Below the pieces are notes generated by a model. It saw nothing but the letters and a program-made list of their open reading frames with translations, searched no databases and was not told the DNA's origin. A program made the translations under genes and the position numbers. 64,000 nt of DNA, taken from Domibacillus sp. DTU_2020_1001157_1_SI_ALB_TIR_016. GTDB lineage: Bacteria; Bacillota; Bacilli; Bacillales; Domibacillaceae. The first letter of the stretch is position 1, and every line of letters begins with the position of its first letter. The stretch lies in the NCBI RefSeq assembly GCF_032341995.1, contig NZ_CP135438.1, forward strand, positions 434,001-498,000, written 5' to 3'. This document shows, piece by piece, positions 9,248 to 18,698 of the stretch.

Positions 9248-9299
9248 AAAAAGAAGGAGGAATAACAGCATGAAGACTGTTATTCCTCCTTCTTTTTTA
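9248..9299. terminator. strong bidirectional hairpin
   Basis: The arms, AAAAAGAAGGAGGAATAAC and its complement, pair over 21 bp around a short loop with A/T tracts on both sides. No gene ends immediately next to it, so it may have belonged to a lost gene. Confidence 0.6.
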
Positions 9300-9600
9300 G
9301 ACTTTTTAGATCCTAACAGCGAAATTGACATTCACTTAATCATGAATTATTTCGATTAATTATAGAAAGATACTCAAATAAGTTTGGAGATTAAATTAAA
9401 TTTCGCGTAAAAGCGTACATATTCGCACTGTCTGAAAACAGGCTCATTTGCGGCACATGTCCGCCACGCTTGCTCACTGATGCACCGACAGGGTCCGATA
9501 GGGTTTATCTTCCAGTAACAGCGGGTAAAAAATACCATGCGACGATGCACAACACCTTGGATACCTCAACAGTCGTTGCATCATTAACTCATCTTTTCCC

Positions 9601-9630
9601 GCCGCGGAGTCGCGACTGCGGCCTTTTTTT
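9601..9630 (+). terminator. GC-rich terminator
   Basis: GCCGC and GCGGC arms around AGTCGCGACT, followed by seven T. No intact gene precedes it; consistent with a decayed gene at 9470-9600. Confidence 0.65.
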
Positions 9631-10317
9631 ATGTGCTATTACAGACAACTGTCCAACGAGCCTACTTACGAAAACGCAAATGATGCTAGTGCCGGTTTTC
9701 CCGCATTTCAACACTTTCCACAGACGTCCACACGCATATTTGTGGCCCGGTGACCGGCGTTCCGTTTTCGATTAAACGTTTCATCAACCTATGTATAATC
9801 TTTTGACAAACCTATGCAAAGCCTACCGGCGATTTCGTCTCTACATTATTGATAGCAACGTAGCTGAGATATTTGCTGAATGTAGCAAATGTAGTCGTTT
9901 TCTAATCGTGCGGTACGTTAATTTTAATGTTTGTAGGGATGATGTTAACTACTTCTTCAACTTGTCCCAATACAGCTGATCTTTCCAGCACTAGACGCTA
10001 GAATTCTTTATTAAACAGGAATAGTAAGCCTACCTTTTTTACTTCTGTGTTCCTTGTTTAATTAAATCTTATATAACAGCGTTATTTTTTAAAGAGCTTA
10101 TATTTAGAGCTTTTAACGATATATTCAAAAAAGGTTGGATTTGTTGGTCATACTTATTTTCCTTAAGTGATACTGACATTATCTTTGTTTCTTTGCATTT
10201 CAATCGTATTTTACGCATAGTTTGACCATGTTTGACCAATCCAAAAGCAATAACCAAATATCCTCTCCGTAAAAAATGGATAGGTTCAGACGGGGAAAAA
10301 TAAATTGTCTACAATTT

Positions 10318-10349
10318 AAAAGGGTACAGCTCATGAGCTGTACCCTTTT
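10318..10349 (-). terminator. terminator of the melibiose-type operon
   Basis: AAAAGGGTACAGCTC and GAGCTGTACCCTTTT arms, directly after the GH4 stop codon at 10355 on the minus strand. Confidence 0.85.
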
Positions 10350-10354
10350 CATTA

Positions 10355-11857
10355 TTAACTTGCCGGCTGTCTCTTCTTTGCTTTATCCGCAGCGCCAGCA
10401 GTCTGGTTCATTGCATCGCGGTTTGCTGCCATTTCTTCTACCGATTTTACCGGGATCCGTGCCGCTCCATTCGTTTGTTTTGTCGGAATTAGCGGCCCAT
10501 TTTTTAAACGGTCTTTTGCTTGAGCAATGGCTTGACTATACTGAGGCAGCCACTGCTCATGGGCTACCAGCATTTCATCAACCATCTGCCAAATTTCTTT
10601 CGGGTTGCATACAGCACCAACTAGCGGGTCCATCATCATTGCTTGACGAAGCAGATTATCATTGCCCTGGATTGCTGCCTCAACAGCTAGCCATTGTACA
10701 GAAATACTCACGTTGCATACAGCTGCGCAGCCTAAAGGCAAGTCACCAACAGTAGGCATGCTGATGCCATTCCCATCTACATAGCCGGGCGCTTCAATAA
10801 CCGCATCATCTGGCAAATTTGAAATAATGCCATTGTTTACTACGTTAAAATGCCCTCTATATACTCTGCCTGTTTCTAACGCTTCAACAATATATGAACC
10901 GTGCTCTTCACTCCTGTCAGTAGGATCGTATACCAGTGCCGGATCCTTCATCCAGTTAGGAAAGTCATTCATAAACCAGTTTCTGCTTTCAGTACAAACT
11001 CTTAGGTAGCCGCCAGTTTCACCATTAATCCAGCTGCCCAAGTCAATCCAGTCTTTAATTTCTTCAGGACGCTTACGATACCAGGGTAAATACTCGCTTA
11101 AATGGCCATTGGATTCAGTGCTGTAATAGCCAAAGCGTCGCAGCATATCGATGCGGACTTTCTCAGTTTTGCTGAACTCAGGATGCTTTTCAAATGCTTC
11201 TAGCAGTTTCCCTGTTAAATCTTGGCCGTTATGTTTGACCTGTACGTACCATGTTTGATGATTAATGCCTGCACAGATAATATCGACTTCTTCTTTCTTA
11301 AGACCAAATACATCTGCAATTTGCTGATGACCATGCTGCACACCATGACATAGGCCAATCGTTCTCACGCCGCCATATTTATTGCAAGCCCATGTGATCA
11401 TGGCCATTGGATTCGCGTAGTTCATAAGCAAACAATCCGGATCCGCTACTTCACGAATGTCTTTGCAGAATTCCATCACTGCAGCTATGCCTCTCTGGCC
11501 ATACATGATGCCTCCCGCACTGAGCGTATCCCCTACACACTGATCCACGCCGTACTTAAGGGGAATTTCAATATCCTGTTCGAAAGCTTTGAGTCCGCCA
11601 ATGCGTACAACTGAAAAAATGTATTTTGCCTCCCGGAGCGCTTCCCTCCGGTCAGTTGTTGAATGTATTTTAATATTTAAGTTATTCTCATTTATGTCTC
11701 TTTGGCATAATTGCGTTACCATATCCAAGTTGCGCTCATTTATATCAGTAAATGACACTTCGATATTCTGCAATTCTGGCACTGACAGTAAATCTTTTAA
11801 CAGCCCTCTGGTAAAGCCGATGCTCCCCGCTCCGATAAACGCAACCTTTACTGACAT
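10355..11857 (-). CDS. melA: glycoside hydrolase family 4 enzyme, alpha-galactosidase type
   Basis: 500 residues from the ATG at 11857, which is better spaced from AAAGGAG than an ATG two codons upstream. The N-terminal Rossmann motif is VAFIGAGSIGFTRGL (NAD+). The metal-binding pair is Cys170 in GLCHGVQHG and His200 in INHQTWY, and GDTLSAGGIM is present, all diagnostic of GH4, which cleaves glycosides by an NAD/Mn-dependent redox-elimination route. CHGVQ-type sequences with a melibiose-type ABC operon point to alpha-galactosidase; alpha-galacturonidase or alpha-glucosidase remain possible. About 50-60 residues longer than B. subtilis MelA, with an extra Lys/Ala-rich tail. Last gene of the operon beginning at 15998. 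Confidence 0.85.
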   Translation of the reverse strand: MSVKVAFIGAGSIGFTRGLLKDLLSVPELQNIEVSFTDINERNLDMVTQLCQRDINENNLNIKIHSTTDRREALREAKYIFSVVRIGGLKAFEQDIEIPLKYGVDQCVGDTLSAGGIMYGQRGIAAVMEFCKDIREVADPDCLLMNYANPMAMITWACNKYGGVRTIGLCHGVQHGHQQIADVFGLKKEEVDIICAGINHQTWYVQVKHNGQDLTGKLLEAFEKHPEFSKTEKVRIDMLRRFGYYSTESNGHLSEYLPWYRKRPEEIKDWIDLGSWINGETGGYLRVCTESRNWFMNDFPNWMKDPALVYDPTDRSEEHGSYIVEALETGRVYRGHFNVVNNGIISNLPDDAVIEAPGYVDGNGISMPTVGDLPLGCAAVCNVSISVQWLAVEAAIQGNDNLLRQAMMMDPLVGAVCNPKEIWQMVDEMLVAHEQWLPQYSQAIAQAKDRLKNGPLIPTKQTNGAARIPVKSVEEMAANRDAMNQTAGAADKAKKRQPAS

Positions 11858-11958
11858 ATCCATCTCTCCTTTGCATTTGCTTAGAAAAATCGTAACAAAA
11901 TTATAGATGTAACCGTTATCAAAATCCGTACGTATTTACCTCAAAACCTTTTAAAATC

Positions 11959-12870
11959 TTAACTTGAATGCTCTACGATCACATCATCCCGCTGGATCAT
12001 ATTGCGTATTGTCTGATGTTTTCTCCGATAAGACAAAGGTGTTTCCTGTGAATGTTTTTTAAATAGCGCGCTAAAATATTGGATGCTATTGATACCCACA
12101 TAATCAGGCACATCACTGATTGAAATATTCGTATCAGATAAGAGCATTTTAGCTTTATCCATTCGCACAGAAAGCAAATATTCCATCACTGTACAGCCAA
12201 TATGCTGTTTAAAGATCCGGTGAAAATAACCCGGATGTAAATTTACAACCGAAGCAATGTCTTTCACTTGAATATCGCAATCGTAGTGTTGATGAAGGTA
12301 ATTTAAGGCTTCCTTTATATAGGAATTTGATGAAACTGAATCATTTCTCTGCTCATCCGCTAATCTCGCAATTAACACAATCATTTGGGCAAACATTAGG
12401 TGAAACATCATATCCTGCCCATTCTTTTTTTGATCCATCTCCAAAACAATTCGTTGCAACAGGCTGGATAGTTCGCATGAATCTTTTAATAAAATATGAG
12501 GTAAATCCATTGATAAAAAACGGTCTACTGTTTCATCAGAATCTGCTAATTGGCGAATTGAAGGTACAGGATGCCCGCCTTCTTTAAAAATAAACTCCAT
12601 ATTTAACACACGGCACGGCTGCTGCTTTTCTACAATCAACCGATGCGCCACACCGGCATCAATTAAAATGAAATCTCCTTTATGCATAGTCACCGCTTCA
12701 TCCTTCATTTCAATTACACACGTTCCATGAATAACATACATAATCTCAATTTCGCGGTGAGCATGAAAATCCATTTGATACTCATCCCACTGGACAAAAT
12801 AATACGCATTCACTTTTGGGTAAGCATCTATTGTTCTCAATTCAGGCCGGTATAAGCTTTCTGTTTTCAA
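11959..12870 (-). CDS. AraC-family regulator of the melibiose-type operon
   Basis: 303 residues from a TTG at 12870, which sits seven bases after AGGAGG; an ATG at 12888 that overlaps the preceding stop has no such site. N-terminal cupin-like sensor domain (YFVQWDEYQMDFHAHREIE, then IHGTCVIEM) and C-terminal double HTH (about 200-295): DIQVKDIASVVNLHPGYFHRIFK and ISDVPDYVGINSIQYFSALFKK. It likely activates the operon in response to the imported alpha-galactoside. Lies between the second permease and the GH4 gene, in the same orientation. Confidence 0.9.
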   Translation of the reverse strand: MKTESLYRPELRTIDAYPKVNAYYFVQWDEYQMDFHAHREIEIMYVIHGTCVIEMKDEAVTMHKGDFILIDAGVAHRLIVEKQQPCRVLNMEFIFKEGGHPVPSIRQLADSDETVDRFLSMDLPHILLKDSCELSSLLQRIVLEMDQKKNGQDMMFHLMFAQMIVLIARLADEQRNDSVSSNSYIKEALNYLHQHYDCDIQVKDIASVVNLHPGYFHRIFKQHIGCTVMEYLLSVRMDKAKMLLSDTNISISDVPDYVGINSIQYFSALFKKHSQETPLSYRRKHQTIRNMIQRDDVIVEHSS

Positions 12871-12884
12871 TGTAAAACCTCCTC

Positions 12885-13715
12885 TCATTTTCCAGCACCC
12901 ATAGAAATTCCTTTTACAAAGTGGCGCTGCATAAAAAGGAAAAGGATTAAGATTGGCAGGGAAGAAAGAATGATCCCGGCAAAACCTGTATTAAAGTCTG
13001 TACTAAATGCACTGAATAACTGTGCCTGCATAACAGTCAATGTTTTCATGCTGTTGTCTTGCAGAAACAGAAGCGGGAGCAGATAATCATTCCAAATTTG
13101 AAGGGATAAAATGATCGCCAGTGCTGCTGAAACCGGCTTCAGCATTGGAAGAACAATTACCCAGTATGTTTTGTAAATAGAAGCCCCATCAATAGCGGCC
13201 GCTTCTTCGATTTCTTTCGGTATATTTTTCATAAAGCCTGTTGCAATAAAAATGGCCATCGGCAAATTCGTCGCAACATAAAGAAAAATGACGCCCCAAT
13301 AATTATTAACAAATCCTAAATTCCGGCCTAAAATGAACATTGGTACAAAAATAACTTGGTACGGAATCAGAATGCCGGCAATGAAGAATACGTAAGCGGA
13401 ATTAAAGATTCTTGTCGCTCCTCTTGCAATCGAGTAAGCAGCCATTGAACTGATCAAAATAATCAAGACAACGGAACAAGCTGTGATCCATAATGTATTG
13501 CCGAATGTCTGCCAAAAATTCAGTGTTTCAAATGCTCTCGTGAAATTTCCCCATTCAATACTTTTCGGCAGTGCCAATGGAAAAGACTGCGCTGTTTCCT
13601 GCCTGGATTTTAACGCATAAAAGAGGACAAAAAGCGTCGGGAGCAGATACACAGCGGCTATGAATGTAATAATAACTTGGACAATGGCCGTTGTTTTTTT
13701 GTTCATCTTCTCCAT
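12885..13715 (-). CDS. carbohydrate ABC transporter permease, MalG type
   Basis: 276 residues, six transmembrane segments, with the EAA loop EEAAAIDGASIYKTYWVIVLP characteristic of CUT1 permeases. The start codon overlaps the stop of the upstream permease (TAATGG), so translation is coupled. With 13715-14656 it forms the heterodimeric membrane channel for the binding protein at 14724. No ATPase gene is present in the operon; in Bacillus the shared ATPase MsmX energises such importers. Equivalent in position to MelC/AmyC of the B. subtilis melibiose operon. Confidence 0.92.
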   Translation of the reverse strand: MEKMNKKTTAIVQVIITFIAAVYLLPTLFVLFYALKSRQETAQSFPLALPKSIEWGNFTRAFETLNFWQTFGNTLWITACSVVLIILISSMAAYSIARGATRIFNSAYVFFIAGILIPYQVIFVPMFILGRNLGFVNNYWGVIFLYVATNLPMAIFIATGFMKNIPKEIEEAAAIDGASIYKTYWVIVLPMLKPVSAALAIILSLQIWNDYLLPLLFLQDNSMKTLTVMQAQLFSAFSTDFNTGFAGIILSSLPILILFLFMQRHFVKGISMGAGK

Positions 13716-14656
13716 TACATATCCACCTCTCTTTTCCGGAGCACTTTCAGCTGAATGAATGCAAACACAAGCAAAATTAGCAAGAATACTACTGACATGG
13801 CGGAAGCATATCCGGACTTCTGTGCACTAAATGCACTATTGAATATATACATGATCATCGATTGCGAAGACGTTCCTGGTCCCCCGTTTGTTGCCGCAAT
13901 GATTAGTTCAAAGACTTTTAGGCTTCCGGTTGCAATGCCGATCGTACAAATCGTGATCGAAGGAGCCAGCATTGGCAGGGTAATGTGCCAAAACTTTTGA
14001 AATACATTCGTTCCATCGATATTTCCGGCTTCATACAGCTCTTTAGGAATTGACTGCAGTCCCGCCAGATAAATGATCATCCAGTATCCAATCCACTGCC
14101 AATTGTTTGCAATGACAAGGCCGGTTAATACCGTGTCGGGACTTGAAAACAAATTAAAAGAGATATCCGTTCCAAGCCTGTCGTTAATAGCGGGCAAAAC
14201 ATTTCCGTACATTTTCGTCCAAATTTGTCCGACCAGGATCGGGCTCAGCAATACTGGTGCGAAGATAATAGTTCGATAAAAGTTCTTTGCTCTAATGCTG
14301 CTGTCCAGCATAACTGCAAATAAAAGTGCTGCTACATTTTGAATGATTGTGTTGAAAATCATAAAGAAAAACGTGAAAGTGAAGGCTTCCTTAAACATAG
14401 CGTCTTTAAAAATGGCGGTATAATTGTCAAACCCTATAAACTCTTTTTCAGTGCTGATACCGTCCCAGTTTGTGAACGAATCAGCTATTCCCATTAAAAG
14501 AGGGATTATCATGCCGATAGTAAAGAAAACAAAAGCCGGCAAAATTAACACGAAATAAGGCCGCTTGCTCCCAATCCTATTTTGACGTTTAGAAAAAGAA
14601 AAAAAGCGGCTTAACGAAACAGTTGGATTGGTTTTGCTGCTTACACTATCTTTCAT
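13715..14656 (-). CDS. carbohydrate ABC transporter permease, MalF type
   Basis: 313 residues from the ATG at 14656, which follows GGAGG; the open frame continues upstream to 14707 without a binding site. A basic N-terminus (SRFFSFSKRQNRIGSKR) precedes six transmembrane segments; the EAA loop reads KELYEAGNIDGTNVFQKFWH. Overlaps the next permease by one base. A hairpin between this gene and the upstream binding-protein gene probably lowers its expression relative to the binding protein. Confidence 0.92.
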   Translation of the reverse strand: MKDSVSSKTNPTVSLSRFFSFSKRQNRIGSKRPYFVLILPAFVFFTIGMIIPLLMGIADSFTNWDGISTEKEFIGFDNYTAIFKDAMFKEAFTFTFFFMIFNTIIQNVAALLFAVMLDSSIRAKNFYRTIIFAPVLLSPILVGQIWTKMYGNVLPAINDRLGTDISFNLFSSPDTVLTGLVIANNWQWIGYWMIIYLAGLQSIPKELYEAGNIDGTNVFQKFWHITLPMLAPSITICTIGIATGSLKVFELIIAATNGGPGTSSQSMIMYIFNSAFSAQKSGYASAMSVVFLLILLVFAFIQLKVLRKREVDM

Positions 14657-14685
14657 GCTGTTTGACACCTCCAGCTTAAAGTAAG

Positions 14686-14716
14686 AGGTAGACGGTGCTG
14701 ATGTCACCGTCTACCT
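14686..14716 (-). terminator. intercistronic attenuating hairpin
   Basis: AGGTAGACGGTG and CACCGTCTACCT arms lie between the binding-protein stop (14724) and the first permease start (14656). No T-run follows, so it is more likely an mRNA-stabilising or partial-terminator structure that keeps binding-protein mRNA in excess. Confidence 0.65.
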
Positions 14717-14723
14717 AACACAT

Positions 14724-15998
14724 TTATTCTGATCCAAATTTCACATTCGCTTTATATTCATCTGACGCCTTGAGTGCGTCACCGACAGTCTTCTGCCCTA
14801 ATAGATACTCAGCGATATAATTCGCTACCTGTTCTTGATAAGGCCATGGAATTTGAACGTTACCAATGTTCGCCTCAACCACTCCATTTGCTTTTACATT
14901 TTCAATATCTGTTAGATAAGGCTTGTCGCCTTCAGCGATAACATCTGGAATCAAACTCTGTGTTTGAACGTTGTCGATGTACGTTTTCGATAAATCTTTA
15001 TTTGTTGCTAAAATTTCCAGCACCTTTTTCACTTCTTCTGGATGCTGTGTATTAGCACTTGCTGTCCATGTGTAATCTGTTTGCATAATTAACTTTGTAT
15101 CTTCTTCATTGTTTGCAGGAAGAGGAAAGAATCCAAGTTCCAGATCCGGGTTATTCTTTAATGTTTGATCAACAGACCACGTACCGATGATCCACATAGC
15201 TGTTTCTCCATTTGCAAATTTTTCAGCTGCTCCTGTGAAATCAACACCAAACGGATCGTCACCGGCATACTGGTAAATATCATTGAAATGCTCAAAGATC
15301 GATTTAAATTCCTTTGATTTTGCAAAAGACACTTCATCTTTTTGCAGTTTATTACCCCACTCCGGATCTTTTGCAAATACTTCAATAGAAGCAAACTGGT
15401 TCAGGTTGTTTCCTAACTGATAGTCCTTAAAGTGAGCAGTAAATGGTGTAACACCTTTGCTTTCGAGAACTTTAGCTGTCTTCATGAGTTCATCCCAAGT
15501 TTTAGGAACTTCAAGGTTATTATCAGCGAAAATTTTCTTGTTATAAAAAACACCCTGATAATTAGCTGTATACGGGACGGCATAATCTTTACCGCTAATT
15601 GGAAGGTCTTTTCGGATATCCTCAGGAATGTCTTGAATAAAAGACTCATTTGTTAAGTCCATAAAATGATCGGCGTACTTAGGATGATCTCCGCCTTTGA
15701 CAAGCATAATATCCGGAAGCTGCTGGGCTGCAATTCTTGTCTGCATAATTGAATTAAAGTCCTTTTCCCAGTTAATATTCTCAAACTCCAGCTCTACATT
15801 TGGGACTTCAGCTTTTACAGCTTCTTGTATCGCTTTTTGAACTTCTTGGGTATTGCTTGAGTTCCAATCGAGGACTTTAAGTTTTACAGTTCCAGAACTG
15901 TCATCACCAGATGCTTCATTTGATCCACAGGCTGCCAATAAAAAAAACAGACCTGCGATAACTAAAAAACTAACCTGCTTCATCCAATTCTTTCTCAT
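14724..15998 (-). CDS. sugar ABC transporter substrate-binding lipoprotein
   Basis: 424 residues. Signal peptide with lipobox LLAAC (Cys24), then a GSNEASGDDSSG linker and a CUT1-type binding fold: VPYTANYQGVFYNKKIF and PKTWDELMKTAKVLESKG are typical of the MalE/MsmE family (SBP_bac). It captures an oligosaccharide, probably raffinose/melibiose-type given the GH4 enzyme, outside the membrane. First gene of a five-gene operon. The ATG follows GGGGGCAGAG. A cre-like site and inverted GAAACCGCT half-sites lie just upstream. Confidence 0.93.
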   Translation of the reverse strand: MRKNWMKQVSFLVIAGLFFLLAACGSNEASGDDSSGTVKLKVLDWNSSNTQEVQKAIQEAVKAEVPNVELEFENINWEKDFNSIMQTRIAAQQLPDIMLVKGGDHPKYADHFMDLTNESFIQDIPEDIRKDLPISGKDYAVPYTANYQGVFYNKKIFADNNLEVPKTWDELMKTAKVLESKGVTPFTAHFKDYQLGNNLNQFASIEVFAKDPEWGNKLQKDEVSFAKSKEFKSIFEHFNDIYQYAGDDPFGVDFTGAAEKFANGETAMWIIGTWSVDQTLKNNPDLELGFFPLPANNEEDTKLIMQTDYTWTASANTQHPEEVKKVLEILATNKDLSKTYIDNVQTQSLIPDVIAEGDKPYLTDIENVKANGVVEANIGNVQIPWPYQEQVANYIAEYLLGQKTVGDALKASDEYKANVKFGSE

Positions 15999-16019
15999 GA
16001 TAATTCTCTGCCCCCTTTT

Positions 16020-16033
16020 TGAAACCGCTTACT
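16020..16033 (-). promoter_or_regulatory. cre-like site upstream of the binding-protein gene
   Basis: TGAAACCGCTTACT fits the CcpA consensus TGWAANCGNTNWCA at 13 of 14 positions, 22 bp upstream of the operon start. Predicts glucose repression. Confidence 0.6.
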
Positions 16034-16074
16034 TTTAGAGGCTAAAAAAAAGAAGCTTAACCTGTAGCGGTTTC
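16021..16074. promoter_or_regulatory. widely spaced inverted half-sites
   Basis: GAAACCGCT (16021-16029) is mirrored by AGCGGTTTC (16066-16074), 36 bp apart. Could be two half-operators for the AraC regulator or a DNA loop with the cre. Spacing is unusual for a simple hairpin. Confidence 0.4.
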
Positions 16075-16213
16075 TCCCTTATCTCCTTTGCCTTTCCTGC
16101 ATTTACTATACAAAGAACTGGGATTTACTTCAATGTAATATTCTAACTTTATGGGTGAACTCAATTATAAAATCCTCACTTTTATGCTGGTGAAAAGTGA
16201 ACTAGAGAAATAT

Positions 16214-16244
16214 AAAAAAGCACAGTTATAGAACTGCGCTTTTT
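16214..16244 (-). terminator. rsfA terminator
   Basis: AAAAAGC-CAGTT and AACTG-GCTTTTT arms overlapping the stop of the leftward gene ending at 16243. Confidence 0.75.
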
Positions 16245-16851
16245 ATTCTGCTGCTTTTTCTAAATCTTGATTGCTCTCTATATGCAAGACAGGCTTTTTA
16301 GCCGCTTCATCCCCAAACACGACCATCTTTCTGGCCCTATCCATAATATTGACTAAATTCTCATAGTCTTGCTGCATGGTAAGTGTTCTTTTTTCAAGCT
16401 CCCCATATTTTGTTTCTATAGCTGCTTTCTCTTGTTTTACCGTTTCAAATTCTCTTCGAAGGCTTTTATAATCTACCTCAGAAGCATTTATATTTTGCAG
16501 AAAATCAATAATCTGTCTCATTGTAAGAGTATTAGAGCTTGGAATTTCTATTGTGTCTTGGTCTGTAAGATTATTCTCAGAAACAACATGAATTCCTGAA
16601 GGCCGTTCTTTCTTTTGGACATTACGAAAATATTGTTTTCTTTGTTTGCGTGCAAGACCAAACGCCTTCTCGTATTGTTGTCTAATCACCGCATTCCAGC
16701 GGAAGCCGCATGCTGCTCCTGTTCTATTAAGGGCATTTCCTACTTCTTCAAATGCTTTGAGCTGGGTACTTCCCTCTCTCACATGGCGTAATACGGTCTC
16801 AGCAAGCAGCAGATCATTTTCTTCTGACCAAGCATCTTGTCTTACCTTCAT
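16243..16851 (-). CDS. RsfA-family prespore transcription factor
   Basis: 202 residues. The N-terminal Myb/SANT-like HTH starts [20 protein letters not shown] and continues with [20 protein letters not shown], the signature of RsfA/YlbO. A central linker is followed by a long coiled coil (about 120-175) for dimerisation. In B. subtilis RsfA is made under sigma-F and tunes prespore gene expression. Presence indicates an endospore former. Monocistronic; the start follows GGGGAGATAACCG. Confidence 0.88.
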   Translation of the reverse strand: MKVRQDAWSEENDLLLAETVLRHVREGSTQLKAFEEVGNALNRTGAACGFRWNAVIRQQYEKAFGLARKQRKQYFRNVQKKERPSGIHVVSENNLTDQDTIEIPSSNTLTMRQIIDFLQNINASEVDYKSLRREFETVKQEKAAIETKYGELEKRTLTMQQDYENLVNIMDRARKMVVFGDEAAKKPVLHIESNQDLEKAAE

Positions 16852-17056
16852 CGGTTATCTCCCCTTTTATTTGGATGACCTTTTCATCAAGATAGCCGCT
16901 TCCTCCGTCTTTTATACAAGCATACTTGAAAATTATGTATTCCCATTTATATTCTGGTTAACTTTAAAATATTTGTGAAAGTTAAGAAGTAACTAAGATT
17001 TATTTTGTGTTGGTAGCTGCCATACAATCTGCTGATATGTATGTAACACCTAAAAA

Positions 17057-17093
17057 AGAAGCAAGAACCATCATTAAGACGGTTCTTGCTTCT
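17057..17093 (-). terminator. terminator of the RHH/zinc gene
   Basis: AGAAGCAAGAACC and GGTTCTTGCTTCT arms followed by a T-run on the minus strand, 24 bp after the stop. Confidence 0.8.
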
Positions 17094-17116
17094 TCTGTTA
17101 CCTTATCTTATATGCT

Positions 17117-17596
17117 TTATTTCGCTTTTCTTTGTTCGACCATCTCATTCGCTTTCTCAATGTATTCTTGATTTGTAAAAATAGTCTGGGTAGTCATATG
17201 ATGCTTTTTTGCGTGTCTTGAAAAGCTTTTGGCATTGGTCCAGGAACTGCAAATCGGGCACGGCAGCTCCCCATCAACTTTCCATTGTTTCATGGTAAAT
17301 CGTTTTGTATTCATCTTTATCTTAGCTGTATGTTTAATGATGGGTTTTGTATTCGTAGCCGCTTCTTCACCATTCTGGATGTGTTCACTTATGTATGCTG
17401 CAGTTTCTTTCGCTGCTTTTTGATCAGCGGTTATTTCACGTTCTACTAGAAGATAAATAGCCTCACTAATGGAAAGGCCTAACTCATCACAACGCTCTTT
17501 AAAGTCACCATATAGGCTGTCTGGAAGGCGGGCAGTCAGGACCGTTGAAGGCTCTTTTCTTCTTTTGTTTCTTGCGAATTGTTCCAAGTAGCTCAT
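17117..17596 (-). CDS. ribbon-helix-helix protein with C-terminal zinc finger
   Basis: 159 residues from the ATG at 17596 (GGGGAG eight bases upstream); the open frame extends upstream without a site. Residues about 17-52 (STVLTARLPDSLYGDFKERC...SISEAIYLLV) look like a ribbon-helix-helix DNA-binding unit. Residues 113-133 contain CPICSSW...FSRHAKKHH, a C2H2-like zinc finger. Combined it is probably a small DNA-binding regulator; target unknown. Monocistronic. Confidence 0.65.
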   Translation of the reverse strand: MSYLEQFARNKRRKEPSTVLTARLPDSLYGDFKERCDELGLSISEAIYLLVEREITADQKAAKETAAYISEHIQNGEEAATNTKPIIKHTAKIKMNTKRFTMKQWKVDGELPCPICSSWTNAKSFSRHAKKHHMTTQTIFTNQEYIEKANEMVEQRKAK

Positions 17597-17745
17597 GTTA
17601 TAATCTCCCCTTTTGTCTTTCTGTCTCCTTTTTATATACATATGACGACAAGTGAAACTTTATGTATACAAAGATAATACAAACGAATACACCAGAAATT
17701 GTTATTCGGAACTCACGGATAGTAATGGCCTGTTAACCTGAAACA

Positions 17746-17774
17746 AAAACAGGACCCGCTCTCGAGTCCTGTTT
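17746..17774. terminator. terminator hairpin
   Basis: AAAACAGGAC and GTCCTGTTT arms; no gene ends next to it. Confidence 0.6.
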
Positions 17775-17970
17775 CACCTTTTCTATGCTATCTAATGTTA
17801 CCCATTTTCATTTGTTCATTAGCGTATCTCACTTTTTTGTTTATTAAACAGTTAGGTGAATTAATCAACGGTTTCGGTCAATTGCTGCTCAATCTGAAAA
17901 TAACATTGCTTATCCATATGGGGTACGCCGACATTCCAGAAATTTTATACGCTAAGAGAATTTTAACCTA

Positions 17971-18009
17971 AAAAAGTCGAATTCCTGTACGTTAGGGATT
18001 CGACTTTTT
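17971..18009 (-). terminator. terminator of the 171-aa gene
   Basis: AAAAAGTCGAATTCCT and AGGGATTCGACTTTTT arms, 56 bp after the stop of the leftward gene at 18065. Confidence 0.8.
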
Positions 18010-18064
18010 AGACAGGCTTGTTATGCTAACGCCCCCTTTAGTTTAAGAAAGGGACTAATTTATT

Positions 18065-18580
18065 TTAGTCTTTAACAGTTATTTCAAATGTCTCACCATC
18101 AAGTTCTAGCTCCACATGGTTTCCGTTCAAAAACTCATCGCATGTTATTGATAATTTATTGTTAGACCAACCATGAAACTTAATCATATCCATTTCGACA
18201 GGACTAACCACTTGTATCTTATTAATTAAGGTTGATTTTATAATTTCAATACTATAATAATCAGCTATTATAAAATCACCAGAAGGGCTCACTGTTAAAC
18301 TTTGATATAGAGACTGGGACTCATATTCGGTTAATTCTCTACTGGAGCAATCAAGCTTAAATAAATAATCCGAAGTAAGAACAAGGACACAATTATATTT
18401 TTCTGATACGGCAACTTCTCGTGGATAGCCTCTGAAGTTTCCACACCATTCAGTTAAGTCATCGTTTGTTAATTTTATCCAAGTCCAATTTTGAGAGTTC
18501 CATGGACTCGGAATGTCATAAATCTTTTCCGGGTATTCTCCTGAATATGGTTGAGTTATTAACTCTGCTTTGGCTATCAT
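18065..18580 (-). CDS. hypothetical protein, 171 aa
   Basis: Starts at the ATG at 18580, seven bases after GGAGG. The sequence is strand-rich with repeated short hydrophobic strands (VAVSEKYNCVLVLTSDYLFKLD, LTVSPSGDFIIADYYSIEII, ITCDEFLNGNHVELELDG), reminiscent of WD/beta-propeller-like blades, but too short for a full propeller. No signal peptide. Function unknown; sits next to another unknown single gene (18699), a neighbourhood typical of small accessory or immunity-like genes. Confidence 0.6.
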   Translation of the reverse strand: MIAKAELITQPYSGEYPEKIYDIPSPWNSQNWTWIKLTNDDLTEWCGNFRGYPREVAVSEKYNCVLVLTSDYLFKLDCSSRELTEYESQSLYQSLTVSPSGDFIIADYYSIEIIKSTLINKIQVVSPVEMDMIKFHGWSNNKLSITCDEFLNGNHVELELDGETFEITVKD

Positions 18581-18698
18581 TCGTTTGTCCTCCATAAAAC
18601 ATCTTTCCTAAACAAAACTGTCCCGTCTGTTCAATACTAAAAGGAGGCGCCGCAGCTACCCCACTCTTCATCTCAAGCCCCCAGTTAGTTGAACAAGG

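Larger units (their letters stand above)
9116..10317. other. 1.2-kb region without a clear gene
   Basis: Contains two strong terminator-like hairpins (9248-9299 and 9601-9630). The part 9420-9780 is distinctly GC-richer than its surroundings and an open frame there reads VYLPVTAGKKYHATMHNTL, which weakly resembles the VY-PxTGxKYH domain at the C-terminus of Bacillus secreted proteins, but it is degenerate and lacks the expected cysteines; I treat it as a possible relic. Nothing else is supported. Confidence 0.45.
17597..18064. other. intergenic with two terminators
   Basis: Holds hairpins at 17746-17774 and 17971-18009. No gene was seen. Confidence 0.5.

Noticed and set aside
9271..9360. 29-codon open frame with GGAGG upstream (MKTVIPPSFLDFL...)
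   Set aside because: The GGAGG and the first codons are simply the arms of the strong terminator at 9248-9299; no other support.
10069..10257. 62-codon minus-strand frame downstream of the GH4 gene
   Set aside because: No ribosome binding site, no recognised family, located in a decayed intergenic region.
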